Under the pieces are notes generated by a model. That model saw nothing but the letters and a program-made list of their open reading frames with translations, was not told the DNA's origin and did no database searches. A DNA stretch of 64,000 nucleotides, from contig NC_045426.1 of the NCBI RefSeq assembly GCF_902635505.1, forward strand, positions 332,062,374-332,126,373, written 5' to 3'. This DNA is from Sarcophilus harrisii. Its lineage: Eukaryota; Chordata; Mammalia; Dasyuromorphia; Dasyuridae. The position numbers were made by a program, and so were the translations under genes. Below, piece by piece: positions 44,115-56,149 of the stretch. Numbering within the stretch: the first letter of the stretch is position 1; each line of letters starts with the position of its first letter.

Positions 44115-46355
44115 AATCCTAAAGTAGAGACTGGAAAGCAGAATATAGAGATAGATATCCCAGAGAAGCAAAAAGTATTAGGATTGGACAACTAATCTCA
44201 CTGTAAATACTTCAGTGTTCGTGTATTTTTGCCATATATAAGTCAACAAGCAAATACATGAACCTAGGAGATGTGCCTAGGTAATTGAACTGTCATATGT
44301 CTAGGGGTCAAATATACCCATATCTCACTAGGACCAACTAGCTGTGGAATGTCTATCTTTATGGATACCACTGCATAAAAGCAGAATCACACACATCTAA
44401 GTGTGTGGGAGGAGTAAAAGGGAATGTGATTGACTACTAAGTAAATCCCGAAAGTAAATAAAACTGATCACTTCACTCATCTTGGCAAAATTTGACACAG
44501 TACTTATCTATTACTTAAGTATTAGGACTTAAGTGGTCTTTAATCACTTCAGTGATTAAAAAACAGAAGAATGCAACTCAATTTTCTCTCTTTAAAAAAA
44601 AATAAAGAATGACCTTCAGACTAGGAAAGACGAAACAAAAATGGTTAACTGGAAAAAATGTAACCCAGGCTAAGAAGATTGCATGAGGCTACCTGAGTCC
44701 CTTAATGATTTATAGTTGTCAGAATCTTGACGAACTACATCTCTGGTTTAATGTAAAAATGTAATTTGATTTCTAAACAACTATTGGTGATCTTTGTAGT
44801 ATTGTTAATGGGTTGAGTCCAGAAGACTGGAAATAAACTAATGTTGATTGAATTTTTTAAAATAGATGAATGCTTCAAAGTATAAATCATTGAGTTTCAC
44901 TTACATATCTAGAAAAAATTAGATTGCATAATAAAATTAGTTGGGTTTGAGCATGTAAAAACAGAAGGACTTACATATAAGAGCTATCACAGGATCATCA
45001 GGAATAACAACATCAGTAATAAATCATGTTTTATCTTTTAAAAAACAATCAGTTCCAAGTCTTCTGACGCTATTTGATACTCAATATGGCCTGTGCTTTT
45101 CAATTATTTTCTCAAATATCATGTTTATAACGTGGTTTGTAGTTTCTATATTTATGTATACTTACTTCTTAATTAAATTTTCCAATTTATTTTTCACTTT
45201 CTCATATATGACCATTTTTGCTTTGAAATCACTCTGCATCAAAGTATTTGTTAATTTGTTGGGGACCAACTTATTGAATCTTCCTAGAATTCTCTACTAC
45301 TTTATCTTCTGAAACTGATGTTGAAACAAAAGCTACAATTATTTTCATGGTCATCTTTTTAAAAAACATAATAACATAAATACAATAAATAAAATATAAC
45401 AGAATTAAGATCAGATTCAGAGCCTAACATTGTTTCCAAATGACTAACACTGAAACATACTTCTTTCCTCTTGATATATATAAAATGATTTATGAAAATC
45501 AAGTAATGTACAACTCCTTAAATCTCAATTACTGCAACAGGCATTTTTATTTAGCTCCCATCTATGTGCCAACTCTTCCACCTATTTAAGTTTTTCATAA
45601 GAGCAATCTATCCATGATTTGAGAGAGGATCCATGGTGGATCCACGATCCACCTTCCTTAAAGAAGGTATTAGTAAGAAAGAAGTAGGTTTTTGTAAGTG
45701 ATATTCAACAATAAACCATATTCTTACTGTTTTACACTAACTGAAATTTGTAGAAAATATAAGATCCCATTGTCCTTACTGCTTGTTCATTATGAAAAAC
45801 ATTTAAATTGATGAAACAAAATGTATCTCTGCTCATTCTTTCACAAATTGTCTTCTATTCATATCAAAATCTTTAATATCTTTTAAAAGTCATATTCAAT
45901 TTTTCATGACCTTATAATATTCATCATGCAAAGCATAAAACAGAGTATATATACAGTTTCCCAAAACCAAACATATTTACAGAATCTTTCAAAAATCTTA
46001 GTCCAACTTTAAAGTATGAAATTTTTTAATTGAATTAAGACTTCTGAGATGTTTTTTTTCCCTCCCACCAAAGGTATTCATTACTCTACTTAAGGAGATA
46101 TATCAAAGAATCCATGTAAAGATGGGATCTTCTGTTGTAATTTTAGGTCCTTCGATATTCTTCTTTGAAAATGATGTCCTGGTTGCATTTTTCAAAGCCT
46201 TCTGGAAGAGATCTATAATCACTTAAAGGAGTTTGTTTTGTATATCCACTCAAGAAAGACTAACAGATAAAAAATTGTCTCTCTTCTGCCCAGAAACCAA
46301 AATATATTTGCATGGATATTCCATAACATCTATCCATCAGCATATATATCTGAGA
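44115..46355. other. Intergenic, no gene seen
   Basis: AT-rich; short frames (45121-45312 and others) lack known motifs. No clear repeat family recognised apart from general AT-richness. Confidence 0.4.
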
Positions 46356-46357
46356 CA

Positions 46358-46605
46358 AAGTGTTATTGTCTAATCATTCAGTCAAATCTGATTCTTCATG
46401 ACTCCATGAACCATAGCGATTTCCATAGATTCATGGGGTTTCCTTAGCAAATATTATGGAGTGCTTTGCCATTTCCTGCTCTAGTGGATTAAGGAAAGAA
46501 AAGTTAAGTGCCTACAGTTATTAAGTGTCTGAGGTCATATTAGAACTCAGTTCCTCCTGACTCCAAATCCAGCCCACTATTCACTAAACCACCTACCAGC
46601 CTCCA
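46358..46605 (-). mobile_element. Long marsupial tRNA-SINE (MAR/MON type), minus strand
   Basis: + strand: GTCTAATCATTCAGTCAAAT, CTTCATGACTCCATGAACC, CATGGGGTTTCCTTAGC, TTGCCATTTCCTGCTC, AACTCAGTTCCTCCTGACTC. This is the reverse order of the element at 26682-26945. Confidence 0.85.
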
Positions 46606-47618
46606 GGAATACAGATGGACAATTAATTGGGCCTAAAGTTACATATGAGAAAGAGAGTGGATCAGATTACATTCAGGAAATTCCAAAGCTTTTACTGACC
46701 CCAAGGTACCTATCAAAGCAAAGCTTCATATTTTCAGTACTAATTATGGACAAGTGTTGCCATAGAACAAGGACAATGAAACATGAAATACAACTGCCTC
46801 TAAAGAACTAAAAATTAATATCACAGAAAAGGAAATAGAGAGGCACATAGCTGATTGCAGCAAATAAGAAATGAAATGCTCAAAAGAAAAAAATAGAATA
46901 AAGTATGTTAAAATGGAATCATATAATAGGAAAGGCAAGTAAATTGGTCACATGAAAGAATAAAGAATAATGAATGGCCTGAGTGTTTCATTGATACTTT
47001 GCAACATCAAAAAGCAAATGAGGAAAACCTCCAGCATTTTGAAGGACTTTGGGTGACACAGACAACAGTTGCTCGAAAAAAGCAAGCATGAATGGATTGC
47101 AATCCATACCACTGGAAGAATTCCTGAACTAATAATATAAGAGATTTATTTGAATAATAAATTATTGAAAGGAAAAATGACATAAAGTTAAAGAGAAAGG
47201 CTCAGAGTCAGGAAAACGTGGGTTTAAATCCTGATATTGATGCATACTAGCTATGAGACCCTGAGCTTCTTTTTGATCAACCATTGAGACTATAAACTGT
47301 AAGAGAGATCATAATCTGAATTAGGAGAAAAAAGTTCTCCCCCAGCTATTTCCTATTCCAATGAAATCACATGCCTAGACAAAGTTTAAAAATGAAATAA
47401 ACTGTGATACACACATATAGTTTTATATTCCTATTAGATAGTCTTTCTTAAAAGATATTTCTTATTCATCCTTGCCATCCCACTTCCCATTTCAGACTAG
47501 CATAATGTTTTGTACAGAGTAAGTACTTATTAAATATTTATTGAATAAAATGAAATTGTTGATTAGATGGAGGATTGGAATACAAGACCAGTCATTAGCA
47601 ATTTTTCTGTTTAAAATA
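46606..47618. other. Intergenic with a MIR scrap and an L2 terminal piece
   Basis: 47195-47275 resembles MIR (GAGTCAGGAAAACGTGGGTT, CTAGCTATGAGACCCTGAGC). 47455-47550 looks like an L2 3' terminus (TTTTGTACAGAGTAAGTAC, then TTATTAAATATTTATTGAAT). No gene. Confidence 0.5.
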
Positions 47619-47619
47619 G

Positions 47620-47810
47620 ACTAAAATAATAGGTTCTGTATAATTAGGCCTTCAGGGCATTGTTCCTGAAGTATAAGGTTTTAGCTTCTATGCATTTCTA
47701 AATCAGAACTTTAAATTGCTTCAGGGATGAAATGATCCCTAAGAATAAGGGATTTAAATGGCATGCTAGAAGCTTCAACTGAGTCTTTAAAGTTCTTGTG
47801 AGCCTCACCT
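47620..47810 (+). promoter_or_regulatory. Shared upstream block A, copy before OR gene 4
   Basis: Core ACTTTAAATTGCTTCAGGG at 47708-47726, then ATCCCTAAGAA at 47735-47745, 6.2 kb before the gene 4 ATG. Flank ATAATAGGTTCTGTATAATT matches the gene 3 copy. Includes TAATTA-type sequence and an Olf1/EBF-like TCCC half site, as expected of OR promoters. Function is inferred. Confidence 0.5.
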
Positions 47811-47934
47811 ATGAGGGCAATAATGCTACCTGTATTTGTTAGAAGAGATGAAATGAATCTAGTTAAGAGGAATCTCAATGTTCTTTTGTTCTAGGTTCCC
47901 TGTTACTGACTAATAAGAACCTAATTACTTTGCT

Positions 47935-48300
47935 CCTGAGATAAATATACAAATACAGCAGTGAATTCATGCATAAATAAGTTCGTTAAATCTTTGTATA
48001 AGAATAATTTTATCTGCCACATTAATAAGTCCATGAAACTGTGCAGCAACATAACTTCCTTTTAAGATTGACTTTTTGGAAATCCATCCGACCTCGGAAG
48101 AACTTTCTAAAGCAAGCTACATATAGTTCTCTAAAAGAGAAAAACAAGTCAAAGAAAACTTGTTTCCTTGATGTTCTCTGGATTCCAAAAAGAAAGACAA
48201 CCTCCTACTTAAAGGTAAATTGCTGTGAAGACCACACTCTCAGTCCAAAGCAAGTCTCTGGTTCATTGGGTTGTTACCTACATCTTCAATTTTAAGATCA
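47935..48300 (+). promoter_or_regulatory. Block B copy upstream of OR gene 4
   Basis: Partner of 35640-36010 (landmarks given there). It follows block A by about 200 bases, so A and B together may be one duplicated upstream region. The 84-residue frame at 48041-48295 has no known motif and is not conserved as a frame in the other copy. Confidence 0.45.
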
Positions 48301-48414
48301 ATTTTTCATGGTGGTATATATTCTTCAGCAGTACTTTCCCACTAAGGAAATTATATTCTCAATGTTTAAGATTTAGACAACATTAGCACTATATGTTTCT
48401 ATTAAAATAATTAT

Positions 48415-48615
48415 AACAACTAGTATTTATATAGTAGTTTAAGTAGAAAACACTTTACAAATATTTTATTTTATCTTCACAACATTCTGAGAGGTAAGTG
48501 TTATTACCCCATTTTAAAGAGGAAGAACCTAAAGTGGAAGGGATTGAGTTATTTACCCTGGGTTGCATGTCTAATAAGTTTCTGAAGATGTATTCCCTGT
48601 ACCACCTATCTACCT
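48415..48615 (-). mobile_element. MIR, minus strand
   Basis: + strand: AACACTTTACAAATATTTTA, ATCTTCACAACATTCTGAG, TTATTACCCCATTTTAAAGA. Reverse order of MIR. Confidence 0.75.
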
Positions 48616-48699
48616 AAATATATTATTCACATGTGCTCACATATACACGCACAAATGTCTATGTAAATATAAATAAATGTAGATATATGTAGTTGTTAT

Positions 48700-49790
48700 A
48701 TGTGTATTTGACATGGAGAGATTCAGAGAAAGTAGATTCACCTGGGGAGCAGTAGGCAAAAGGGGAAGTATGATGTTATAAAATCAGATTAAATAGAAAA
48801 GAGAATATGTGAAGGGGAATTTGTGAAATGATTCTAGAACACCAATTACAACCATATTGTATGGCGCATTCAATACCACATTGAGGATTTTATATATTAT
48901 TCTAGAGGAAATAGAGAGCCATTGATGATTTTTGCATCTAGAGTAACAAGGTCAAACATGTTTTCATTTTAGAAATACCAAATTGACAACTATGTAAAAC
49001 TATGGATTGAAAAAAGGAGAGAATGGAGGCAGGGATCAATTAGAAGATCATTTTAATAACTGAAATGGGAGGTGATAAGGACCAAAATAAGAGTTGAGGT
49101 CCAGTGAATGGAGATAAGGAAATAGACTGAGAAATATTGAAAAGGTAGAATTGACAAGGTATGGCCACTAACTAAATGTGGAGAAATGGGATTAAAATAA
49201 CAGAAGGAATTCAAGTTTACCTTCATATAAACCCAAATAACTAAAAGGATAGTGCTAGAATGTTTGAGAGAAGGAAAAAGATTGAAGCTTGAAAGAGTTT
49301 AGAAGGAAATGAGTTTTATGTTTGAGATGTGATATTTCAAAACTATAGAATATCCAGATAAAGATATAGGCAATAGGCACACAAGATTATATTTAGCTCA
49401 AGAGAAAAGTCAAGGCAATGTATAGATTGTAGAAATAAGATGGATGCTAGAATATGGCCATATTTGGTGAACAGAAAGAGGATAGTCCATTTAAGAATGA
49501 GAAAAATATCAGACTTATAGAGAGAAAGAGAGAAGAGAGAGAAAGATAGACCACAAACACCAAGGGAGGACAGATTAGTCAGGAGAAAGAAGTGATCATC
49601 ACCAATAAAATAAGAGAGAAAGATTTTTGTTGAGTAGCAGGATTGTAAACCATGTCACTAGACAATAAAGAAATGGACAGTGAGTAAATGGAGAAAAACA
49701 ATTTTAGAAAATCAGCTGTGAATGAAGAGGAGAGGAGATAAAACACACCCAACCTAAATATAAGTGTGTAGTTTACATGAGATAAACACC
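48700..49790 (-). mobile_element. L2 ORF2 (reverse transcriptase) fragment, minus strand
   Basis: The + strand carries the antisense of L2 reverse transcriptase. Landmarks are GGCAGGGATCAATTAGAAG, GTAGAATTGACAAGGTATGG, CCTTCATATAAACCCAAATA, AATGAGTTTTATGTTTGAGA and ATATCCAGATAAAGATATAG, in the order of the L2 antisense strand. Worn, with no open frame. Confidence 0.65.
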
Positions 49791-50880
49791 AAATAAACAG
49801 TAAGAGAGAAAATTCTTAAACTTATAAATGTGAATATATAATTTCTCACATAAATGGAGAGTAATTACAAAGTTACATCATCAGCCCTAAGTATTATTTC
49901 TGTCATCTTTTATAAGCAACTCTCTTCGATGACAGGAGTTACTAATTCAAATAGTCTCCTTTTAGCTGCATGGTTTCTTGTATTTCGATTGTATCTGTGT
50001 CTTCATATTTCCTCTTTCCAGATTATTTTGACAGTTTCATTCCTTATGCTGATATATAAATATTTTCCCAATATAGGTTTGGTTGGATTAAACTCAGCAA
50101 GACTTGCCTGGCATTCATTCATTCTTAGTGCATGTATGTTGGCAGAGTAACTAATGGTCCTATTTAGTCTTTGTGGCTGCAAACTTTTAACAATTTATGA
50201 ACAAAATGGTTTAAGATTTCCTTTATATTTCCTAGAAGTTTGTCCCATGGGTGTCTCTCAACTAGTAAAGTCCATTTATTAGAAATGGTGGAAAAATAAA
50301 ATGTAAAAAGCTATCAAATGACAATTATGACACAAGGCAAAGCATTAACCACTGTAGTAATGTAACTTAGAGGAGGCTCAGAGCTGATCGCTGTCCTTGG
50401 TGCTAATAAGATTACCCCTAAGGTGATTGCAGCAGTAACATTTACCATGTTTTGGCATAGTTGTTGGATGCTAAGCACTTCTTAACTGGGGCAGCCTCTG
50501 CCCAACAGAAACAGCAAAACAAATCTTCCCATTGCTGGTTGTGTATGCTAATCCACCTCAGTGAATTGAGGGTTTCCTCAAAGCATGCAGCCTTGGGAAT
50601 GCTCTTTGGAAGCATACTTTTAAAGTAACTAAGTAAAAAAACTTATCCGTACAGTGTCTGTTGGCCAGCCCTTCATTCTTGGTAAATGAAGGTCTTACTT
50701 GGTCCTACCAGTTTCTAATACTCCCTACAAAAATGATTTTGCATTTAATTTATATATATTTTGTATTAATTACATTCTATTTTCTCCAACATAATATAAT
50801 CTCATTGGGGGAAGAGATTTTTTTTTCATTTTTTACTTTTTGTCTCCAATGCTGAGCATATAATATGTACTTAATAAATG
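49790..50880. other. Mostly unassigned, L2-like 3' end at the right
   Basis: 50330-50640 is less AT-rich and unlike the surrounding repeats (GAGGCTCAGAGCTGATCGCT, ACTGGGGCAGCCTCTGCCC), with no coding frame recognised. 50830-50905 resembles an L2 terminus (GCTGAGCATATAATATGTAC, then AATAAATGTTTATTGATTGA). Confidence 0.4.
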
Positions 50881-50904
50881 TTTATTGATTGATTGATTGG
50901 TTAA

Positions 50905-51165
50905 TCCTAGCTAGGATATATGATTGCTTGCATTTAGATAGTACTTTAAGCTTTGCAAAGCACTTTGCAAATATTTCATTTTATTCTCACAACAGTCATT
51001 GGCAGCAAGTGCTATTATTATCTCGATTTTACAAATGAAAAAAACTGAGGCAAAGAGTAAGTGATTTGCTCAAGGTCACATAACTAGCATCTGAGGTTGT
51101 ATTTGAACTCATTTTTTTCTGACTCCAAACTCATCCTCTAGCCATTAACCACCTAATTTTGTTTT
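50905..51165 (-). mobile_element. MIR, minus strand
   Basis: + strand: GCAAAGCACTTTGCAAATAT, CTCACAACAGTCATTGGC, CTGAGGCAAAGAGTAAGTG, CAAGGTCACATAACTAGCAT. Well preserved and nearly full length. Confidence 0.88.
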
Positions 51166-52265
51166 TCATAGACCTGCAGAAATATATTTCCTCTGAAGGA
51201 TCTCACTAGGTAGTGGAGGGCTAGAGATAATTGGGGCCTTATTCTAGAATATTAAAGCTATCAACATGGCAAATGAGAGTTGAGTCTCAGAATAAATTCT
51301 CTCAAGATTCCTAAATTACCATATCCTAAAGCATCTTTATGCATTAGTATATGAAAGAAAATTAAGAAAGAAACAGTGCCATTAGTCATCACACAAATTT
51401 AATTGTGTGGTGTGCCACAGAGCATTTTCTTTGGCAAAGATTAGAAATTTAGATTATTTCTCCAAATTCTCCCAATAACTGGATTCTTTGGTGTCACATA
51501 CTATACTCACAGATTTATCAATCATTTAGCTGTTTCTGTCTGTCTGTCCCCTTCAGAGAAGAGGATATAAGAAAGAAAGACTCTGAGTCTGACTATATTG
51601 CATCAATAATGTCTACTTGACATCATGTATAAGAGAGTAAATAAACATGAGCATATTATCACAAAAATGAAAGTCCCTAACTTCAGAGTTTACATTTTGG
51701 AGGAGAGATAACATCTAAGAGAGATAATATTTATACCTATAAATATGATCAAAATAGATATAAAATGTCTTTTGTTTGAGCTGATCTTTGAAGGAAAGAA
51801 GGGATTCTAATAGGTAGTGGTAAGAAGGAAGGACTTTTGTTATCAGGTCCATACTTTAAGCCTTTCTAGTCCTGGTCAGAGCTGTCAAAGCTTGTATGCT
51901 AGTATGAATCCTAGGATTACCTTCAAAATATTTCAAGACAATTAGGGTAGGACTTCTTACAAACTGAATCCCTTATAGAAATATGATGTGATATAGTCTT
52001 GCAAGTCAAAGAAATGAATGAATGTTTCTCATGAGTTTCTAATAAATGTTTGTTGAATAATTGAATGAATGGATATTTCTGGTGAGCATTAACCTTGTCA
52101 AAAATGTTAAAGTTGGGGGACACTTAGCCCTACTCTTCTATTCTATAAATCAGAAAAAAATAAGATCCAAAGAAAAGTGATTTGCCAAAGGAAATGTTAA
52201 TAGTTAATAGTTAATAACACGTCCTGGTGTCAGACTGGTCATATGATCTTTCTGATTCATGACGT
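51166..52265. other. Intergenic, no gene seen
   Basis: Unassigned apart from a TGAATGAA-type L2-terminus-like stretch near 52010-52075. A CTGT repeat lies at 51535-51548. Confidence 0.4.
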
Positions 52266-52269
52266 GTAG

Positions 52270-52500
52270 ATTCCTACTAAATAAACTTCTGGATGAAGTC
52301 AGAAAGATCAGAAATCAAACCCTCAGATACTTAACTAGCTTTGTGAATCTACATAAGTCACTTAACTTTTGTCTGTCTCAGTTTTCTCATATATATAATG
52401 GCGATAATAATAGTCCCTCCATCCCAACATTTATAAAAGGATAAACTTAATATATGTAAAATGAGTGAAATACTTTGAAGCAATATATGTATGTTAAATA
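52270..52500 (+). mobile_element. MIR-like SINE
   Basis: GATGAAGTCAGAAAGATCAG, CATAAGTCACTTAACTTTTG, TCTCAGTTTTCTCATATATA, then ATGGCGATAATAATAG. + strand, worn. Confidence 0.7.
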
Positions 52501-52617
52501 TTATTAATTCATGGGACAATGTAGACTTTTCATGATTTATGGTTTCTACTACTAATGGTAAAAAAAAAAATTTCTTCAAGAGTTCTATTAAAATGTGTGA
52601 TGACCACATATTTTAAA

Positions 52618-52925
52618 ATCAGCCGGAGTCAGGAATTAAGGTTAAGGGAAAATTCTCAATCTTTATTCTTTGCGGAGGTGAAGGGGGATGGAGATAGGAA
52701 GTGTGAGCAGCCACGACATGAACCTGGCCAGCAGTCTCTCTGCCTCTCTCTCTCCACCCACAAAAATCATCTCTATGTCATTTCCTATACAACACATCAA
52801 AACTTGCACAAAAAGTGAATGGGGCCATTCTTTCTCCAAGCATATATTAATAGAGTATCATCCAATTGCTATTTAGCCTCACGTGCTTGGGACCTCAGTG
52901 CATCAACTCAAGCTGCATGGTAATC
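52618..52925 (-). mobile_element. Endogenous-retrovirus LTR fossil, minus strand
   Basis: Read on the minus strand it has CTCTATTAATATATGCTTGG, a pyrimidine/purine-rich middle and an AATAAAG near its 3' part. The middle motif matches CTCTATTAGCATATGCTTGG in the LTR-like element at 58.07-58.42 kb, so the two are related. It looks like a worn solitary LTR; no internal retroviral sequence is seen next to it. Family name not certain; age probably old within marsupials. Confidence 0.55.
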
Positions 52926-53915
52926 ATTAATTTTCTATTGTTAAATCATTATCTACTACCTATTTGGAACTGGAGAGATGGCCAAGGAATTGATGAGTAA
53001 CTCGATAATCACCACTTAGGTCTCTCCAATACAAATGTCATGAGGGAAAGAAAGTAGTTGCCCTGGATCACATGATTAGAATAAGAAGCAGATTTGTTTT
53101 GCTAATAAGAATTTTTTTTAATCAAAACTAACTTTCCCATTAAAAAAAAAAACTAACTTTCCCTTAAGATCTTGAAAAAAAATGATTTTCTTAGATTCCT
53201 TAGGAGGACTAAAGAAAAAATATAGAGGTCCCAATTCCATGTCATAACCAATGAGGACATAGTCACACATTTCCTCTTTTCTCTCTTATATGGTGACCAA
53301 GTTAGAGGAAATAGCTCTATTCTGTGGCTCATAGATTATTTAATAAAAAATGTGTTCTTGTCTATCTTATTCACTGGCATGCTAAGAGAACAGCTGTCAA
53401 GATATAAACAAGGACTGGGAAAGGTCTTGATTTACAATCTAATTATTTCTATTTATAGAAATATTTGTGTCATTAATATCTTTGAGGAAATTTTAAATTT
53501 GCATTTACAATTTATGGAAGGCATTTTCTGTTAGCATGTTTACAAGGGACTAGAAATCTTCCTGAAATTCCATATGCTGAAAAGAATTCATTAAATTTCC
53601 TCTTGCTCTGCCTTTGCCTCCTTGATTTACATATCTATATTCAAGATCATGCACACAAACACTTAGGTCTATTTATGAATAAAGGCTCAAAGTACTCTAG
53701 CTTCTGGCATACTTATATCTCTTACCAAAGCAGTATTATTAATGGCACTTGGTTAACAGTGAATATGTTTCTGAGTATATTAAGTGTAAAGAGGATGATA
53801 GTACAATTTGTCTAAATAATGTCACTTTAAAGTCATAATCTAATCCTAGGAATATAGTTTTAAAAACATGAATGACATTTGGAAATCATTGTAGTAAGAT
53901 AAACTTTGTGTTTTG
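52926..53915. other. Region upstream of OR gene 4, no coding sequence seen
   Basis: AT-rich, no repeat family or exon recognised. It should contain intron sequence if block A marks the gene 4 promoter. Confidence 0.4.
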
Positions 53916-53916
53916 T

Positions 53917-53938
53917 GTTCCTACGTGAAATCTTACAG
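53917..53938 (+). promoter_or_regulatory. Candidate splice acceptor before OR gene 4
   Basis: GTGTTCCTACGTGAAATCTTACAG-like stretch ending at 53938, 18 bases before the ATG, followed by GTGGAAG as in gene 3 (GTAGAAG). Conserved between the two genes and changed in the pseudogene. Confidence 0.55.
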
Positions 53939-53956
53939 GTGGAAGAAAGCAAATAA

Positions 53957-54898
53957 ATGGAAAGGCAAAACCAGACTTTGGTGACCATATTTTTTCTCCA
54001 TGGTCTTGCTGCCTACCCCAACTTTCACTTTGCTTTCTTTCTGATGTCCCTTATCATGTACATCATAATCCTGTTGGGCAACAGTTTCCTCATTACAATA
54101 AGCATCTTGGACTCTCACCTCCACACTCCCATGTACTTCTTCCTCAGTAACCTTTCCTTCCTGGACATCTGCTACACATCTTCCTCTGTTCCTTTGTTAC
54201 TTGTGAATTTCATTTCAGGGCAAAAATATATCTCTTTTGTGGGATGTGGGGTACAAATGTTTTTCTCTCTTGGCCTTGGATCCACAGAGTGTGTGCTTCT
54301 GACAGTTATGGCATATGACCGTTATATGGCTATTTGTAGACCCCTGAGATATCCCACCATCATGAACAAGTGGCTTTGTGGGTGGATGGCGGCCAATTCC
54401 TGGATAACAGGAGGGCTAAATTCATTGGTACAAACAATCCTTGCTATGAGGTTGCCCTTTTGTGGGAACAATGTCATTGATTATCTTACATGTGAAATCT
54501 TAGCTGTGTGGAAATTGGCATGTACAAATATTTCTCTCAATAAGATTATTATGTTGATATCGAATGTGTTTTTTTTAGTTATTCCTGTAGTTTTAATCTT
54601 CATCTCTTACTCCTTCATCCTTCTTACCATCCTGAGAATCAACTCAGCCATAGGAAGGCAAAAAGCCTTTTCTACCTGCTCAGCCCACTTAACTGTAGTT
54701 ATCATCTTTTATGGCAGCATTCTTTTCATGTACATGAAGCCCAAGTCCAAAAACTCCCATGGAACAGATGAGCTAATTGCTCTCTTCTACGCTATTGTTA
54801 TTCCCATGCTGAATCCCATCATCTACAGTCTGAGAAACAAGGATGTAAAGCAAGCAGTGAAAAAGTTGAGTAAAAATATCTTCTCACAAGGAACATGA
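53957..54898 (+). CDS. Olfactory receptor, family 13-like, complete (OR gene 4)
   Basis: Complete 313-residue class II odorant receptor in one exon. NQT glycosylation site at residues 5-7, GN at 41-42, [10 protein letters not shown] at 56-65 and C97 in TM3. Extracellular-loop-2 cysteines are C169, C179 and C189. AYDRYMAIC replaces the usual DRYVAIC at 121-127. N191-I-S makes a possible second glycosylation site at the loop-2/TM5 border (gene 3 has D191). [13 protein letters not shown] lies in TM6 and [12 protein letters not shown] in TM7. About 83% identical to gene 3. No disruption seen; probably functional, though V-to-M in the DRY loop is worth noting. The minus-strand frame 53933-54124 is a shadow. 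No close polyadenylation signal is obvious; AATAAA at 55723-55728 is far. Ligand unknown. Confidence 0.97.
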   Translation: MERQNQTLVTIFFLHGLAAYPNFHFAFFLMSLIMYIIILLGNSFLITISILDSHLHTPMYFFLSNLSFLDICYTSSSVPLLLVNFISGQKYISFVGCGVQMFFSLGLGSTECVLLTVMAYDRYMAICRPLRYPTIMNKWLCGWMAANSWITGGLNSLVQTILAMRLPFCGNNVIDYLTCEILAVWKLACTNISLNKIIMLISNVFFLVIPVVLIFISYSFILLTILRINSAIGRQKAFSTCSAHLTVVIIFYGSILFMYMKPKSKNSHGTDELIALFYAIVIPMLNPIIYSLRNKDVKQAVKKLSKNIFSQGT

Positions 54899-54899
54899 A

Positions 54900-55230
54900 A
54901 GACCAGCCATATAGGAACAACTACTCATCCAAAGGAGATAAACAACCTATGTTTAGAGTAAACCCTTCAAAACACAAGAGTTGATTAATACAACATAAGC
55001 CTAGTCCCAATCATCTTCCATGGACATCCCACTTCACCAAAGTCATCTGCAACAAACAAAAAACAAATCTTTCAAGGGAGAGCAGTAAAGAATATTGGTA
55101 AATTGGGGAAAAGGTTTCCTTCCCTAGTGTGTTTCCCTAGGCAAGATTTTAGAAAGGAGTCATTGAAAAAACCTGAAAAAAATCAGAATTCAAAATCTGT
55201 AAATTTCTTTAAATGGTTTAATTTCCTTTC
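54900..55230. other. 3' flank of OR gene 4
   Basis: Unassigned; no repeat or gene recognised. Confidence 0.4.
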
Positions 55231-55234
55231 ATGA

Positions 55235-55590
55235 AAGCGTCACCTTAGCTATTCCGTTTTATTTCCCATGATTATCCAAGTACTAAGAACACTCTATGCC
55301 ATCAGGCCGATCTCCTCACAATCCCACACATGTCATACTTACTTCTATGTCTCAACCTTTCCTCCTGTTGCTTGCTCTATCAGAAATGTCTTTCCTTTTC
55401 TTCTCCACTAAATCCAATATTGCTCATCCTTCAAAATTCAAAGTCTTTCTTTCTGAAACCCACCTCTTCTTTGAATTTCTTTCCATATGCTTAGATTTTA
55501 ATGCTCTTTTTAATCTTGTCAAATGATTCTTTCTGCCCTCATCCTATATTACTAATTAAGTTTTAATTCCATGATAGCAGATGCTATGAT
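55235..55590 (+). mobile_element. L2 3' fragment
   Basis: AGAACACTCTATGCCATCAG, CATGTCATACTTACTTCTAT, TCAAAATTCAAAGTCTTTC, CCATGATAGCAGATGCTATG follow L2 3' order. The frame 55296-55526 is L2 debris. Confidence 0.6.
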
Positions 55591-55715
55591 ATATATATAT
55601 ATATGTATTTATATGTATGTAGTATTGTCATATTATGTATATTATATACTATCATATAAATGTCAATATATTATATATGTATATATATAATATGTATGTA
55701 TTACCCCTTCACTTG
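55590..55715. repeat. AT-rich imperfect (TA)n region
   Basis: Alternating TATATG/TATATA sequence with several short palindromes. Confidence 0.85.
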
Positions 55716-55799
55716 CTAAGGCAATAAAAACTTTCCAATAAATCCATTTTGATTGATAGAAAACTTCTGTAATTTTTTTTTATTTACCAAACTACCTGG

Positions 55800-56050
55800 A
55801 AGTAAAACTGTTAGGTGGAGTAGTGGGTAGAGCATCAGTCCTGGAGTTATGGAGATCTAAGTTCAAACCTCGCCTTTGACACTTATTATCTATGTGACTC
55901 TGGGCAATTCACTTAACCTTATTTGTCTCAGTTTGACTATCTATAAAATGAGCTAGAGAAGGAAATGGAATACTCTAATATCTTTGCCAAGTAAACCCCA
56001 AATGGGATCACAGAGAATTGGACATGCCTGACATGCCAATAATTATAACC
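55800..56050 (+). mobile_element. Long marsupial tRNA-SINE (MAR/MON type)
   Basis: GTTAGGTGGAGTAGTGGGTA, GGTTCAAACC-like box (GTTCAAACCTCGCC), ATGAGCTAGAGAAGGAAATG, CCAAATGGGATCACAGAGAA, GACATGCCTGACATGCC. Same type as 26682-26945. Confidence 0.88.
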
Positions 56051-56149
56051 TGAAATATAAAATATAGTTCCCAAGTAAGTATAGGTCACATAAATTATCA
56101 TTAGTAATAGTAGTAAAACTAAGTAATAATAATGATACTGTTATTATGA

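Noticed and set aside
48041-48295. 84-residue frame in block B as a possible conserved peptide
   Set aside because: The paralogous copy at 35.64-36.01 kb does not keep the frame.
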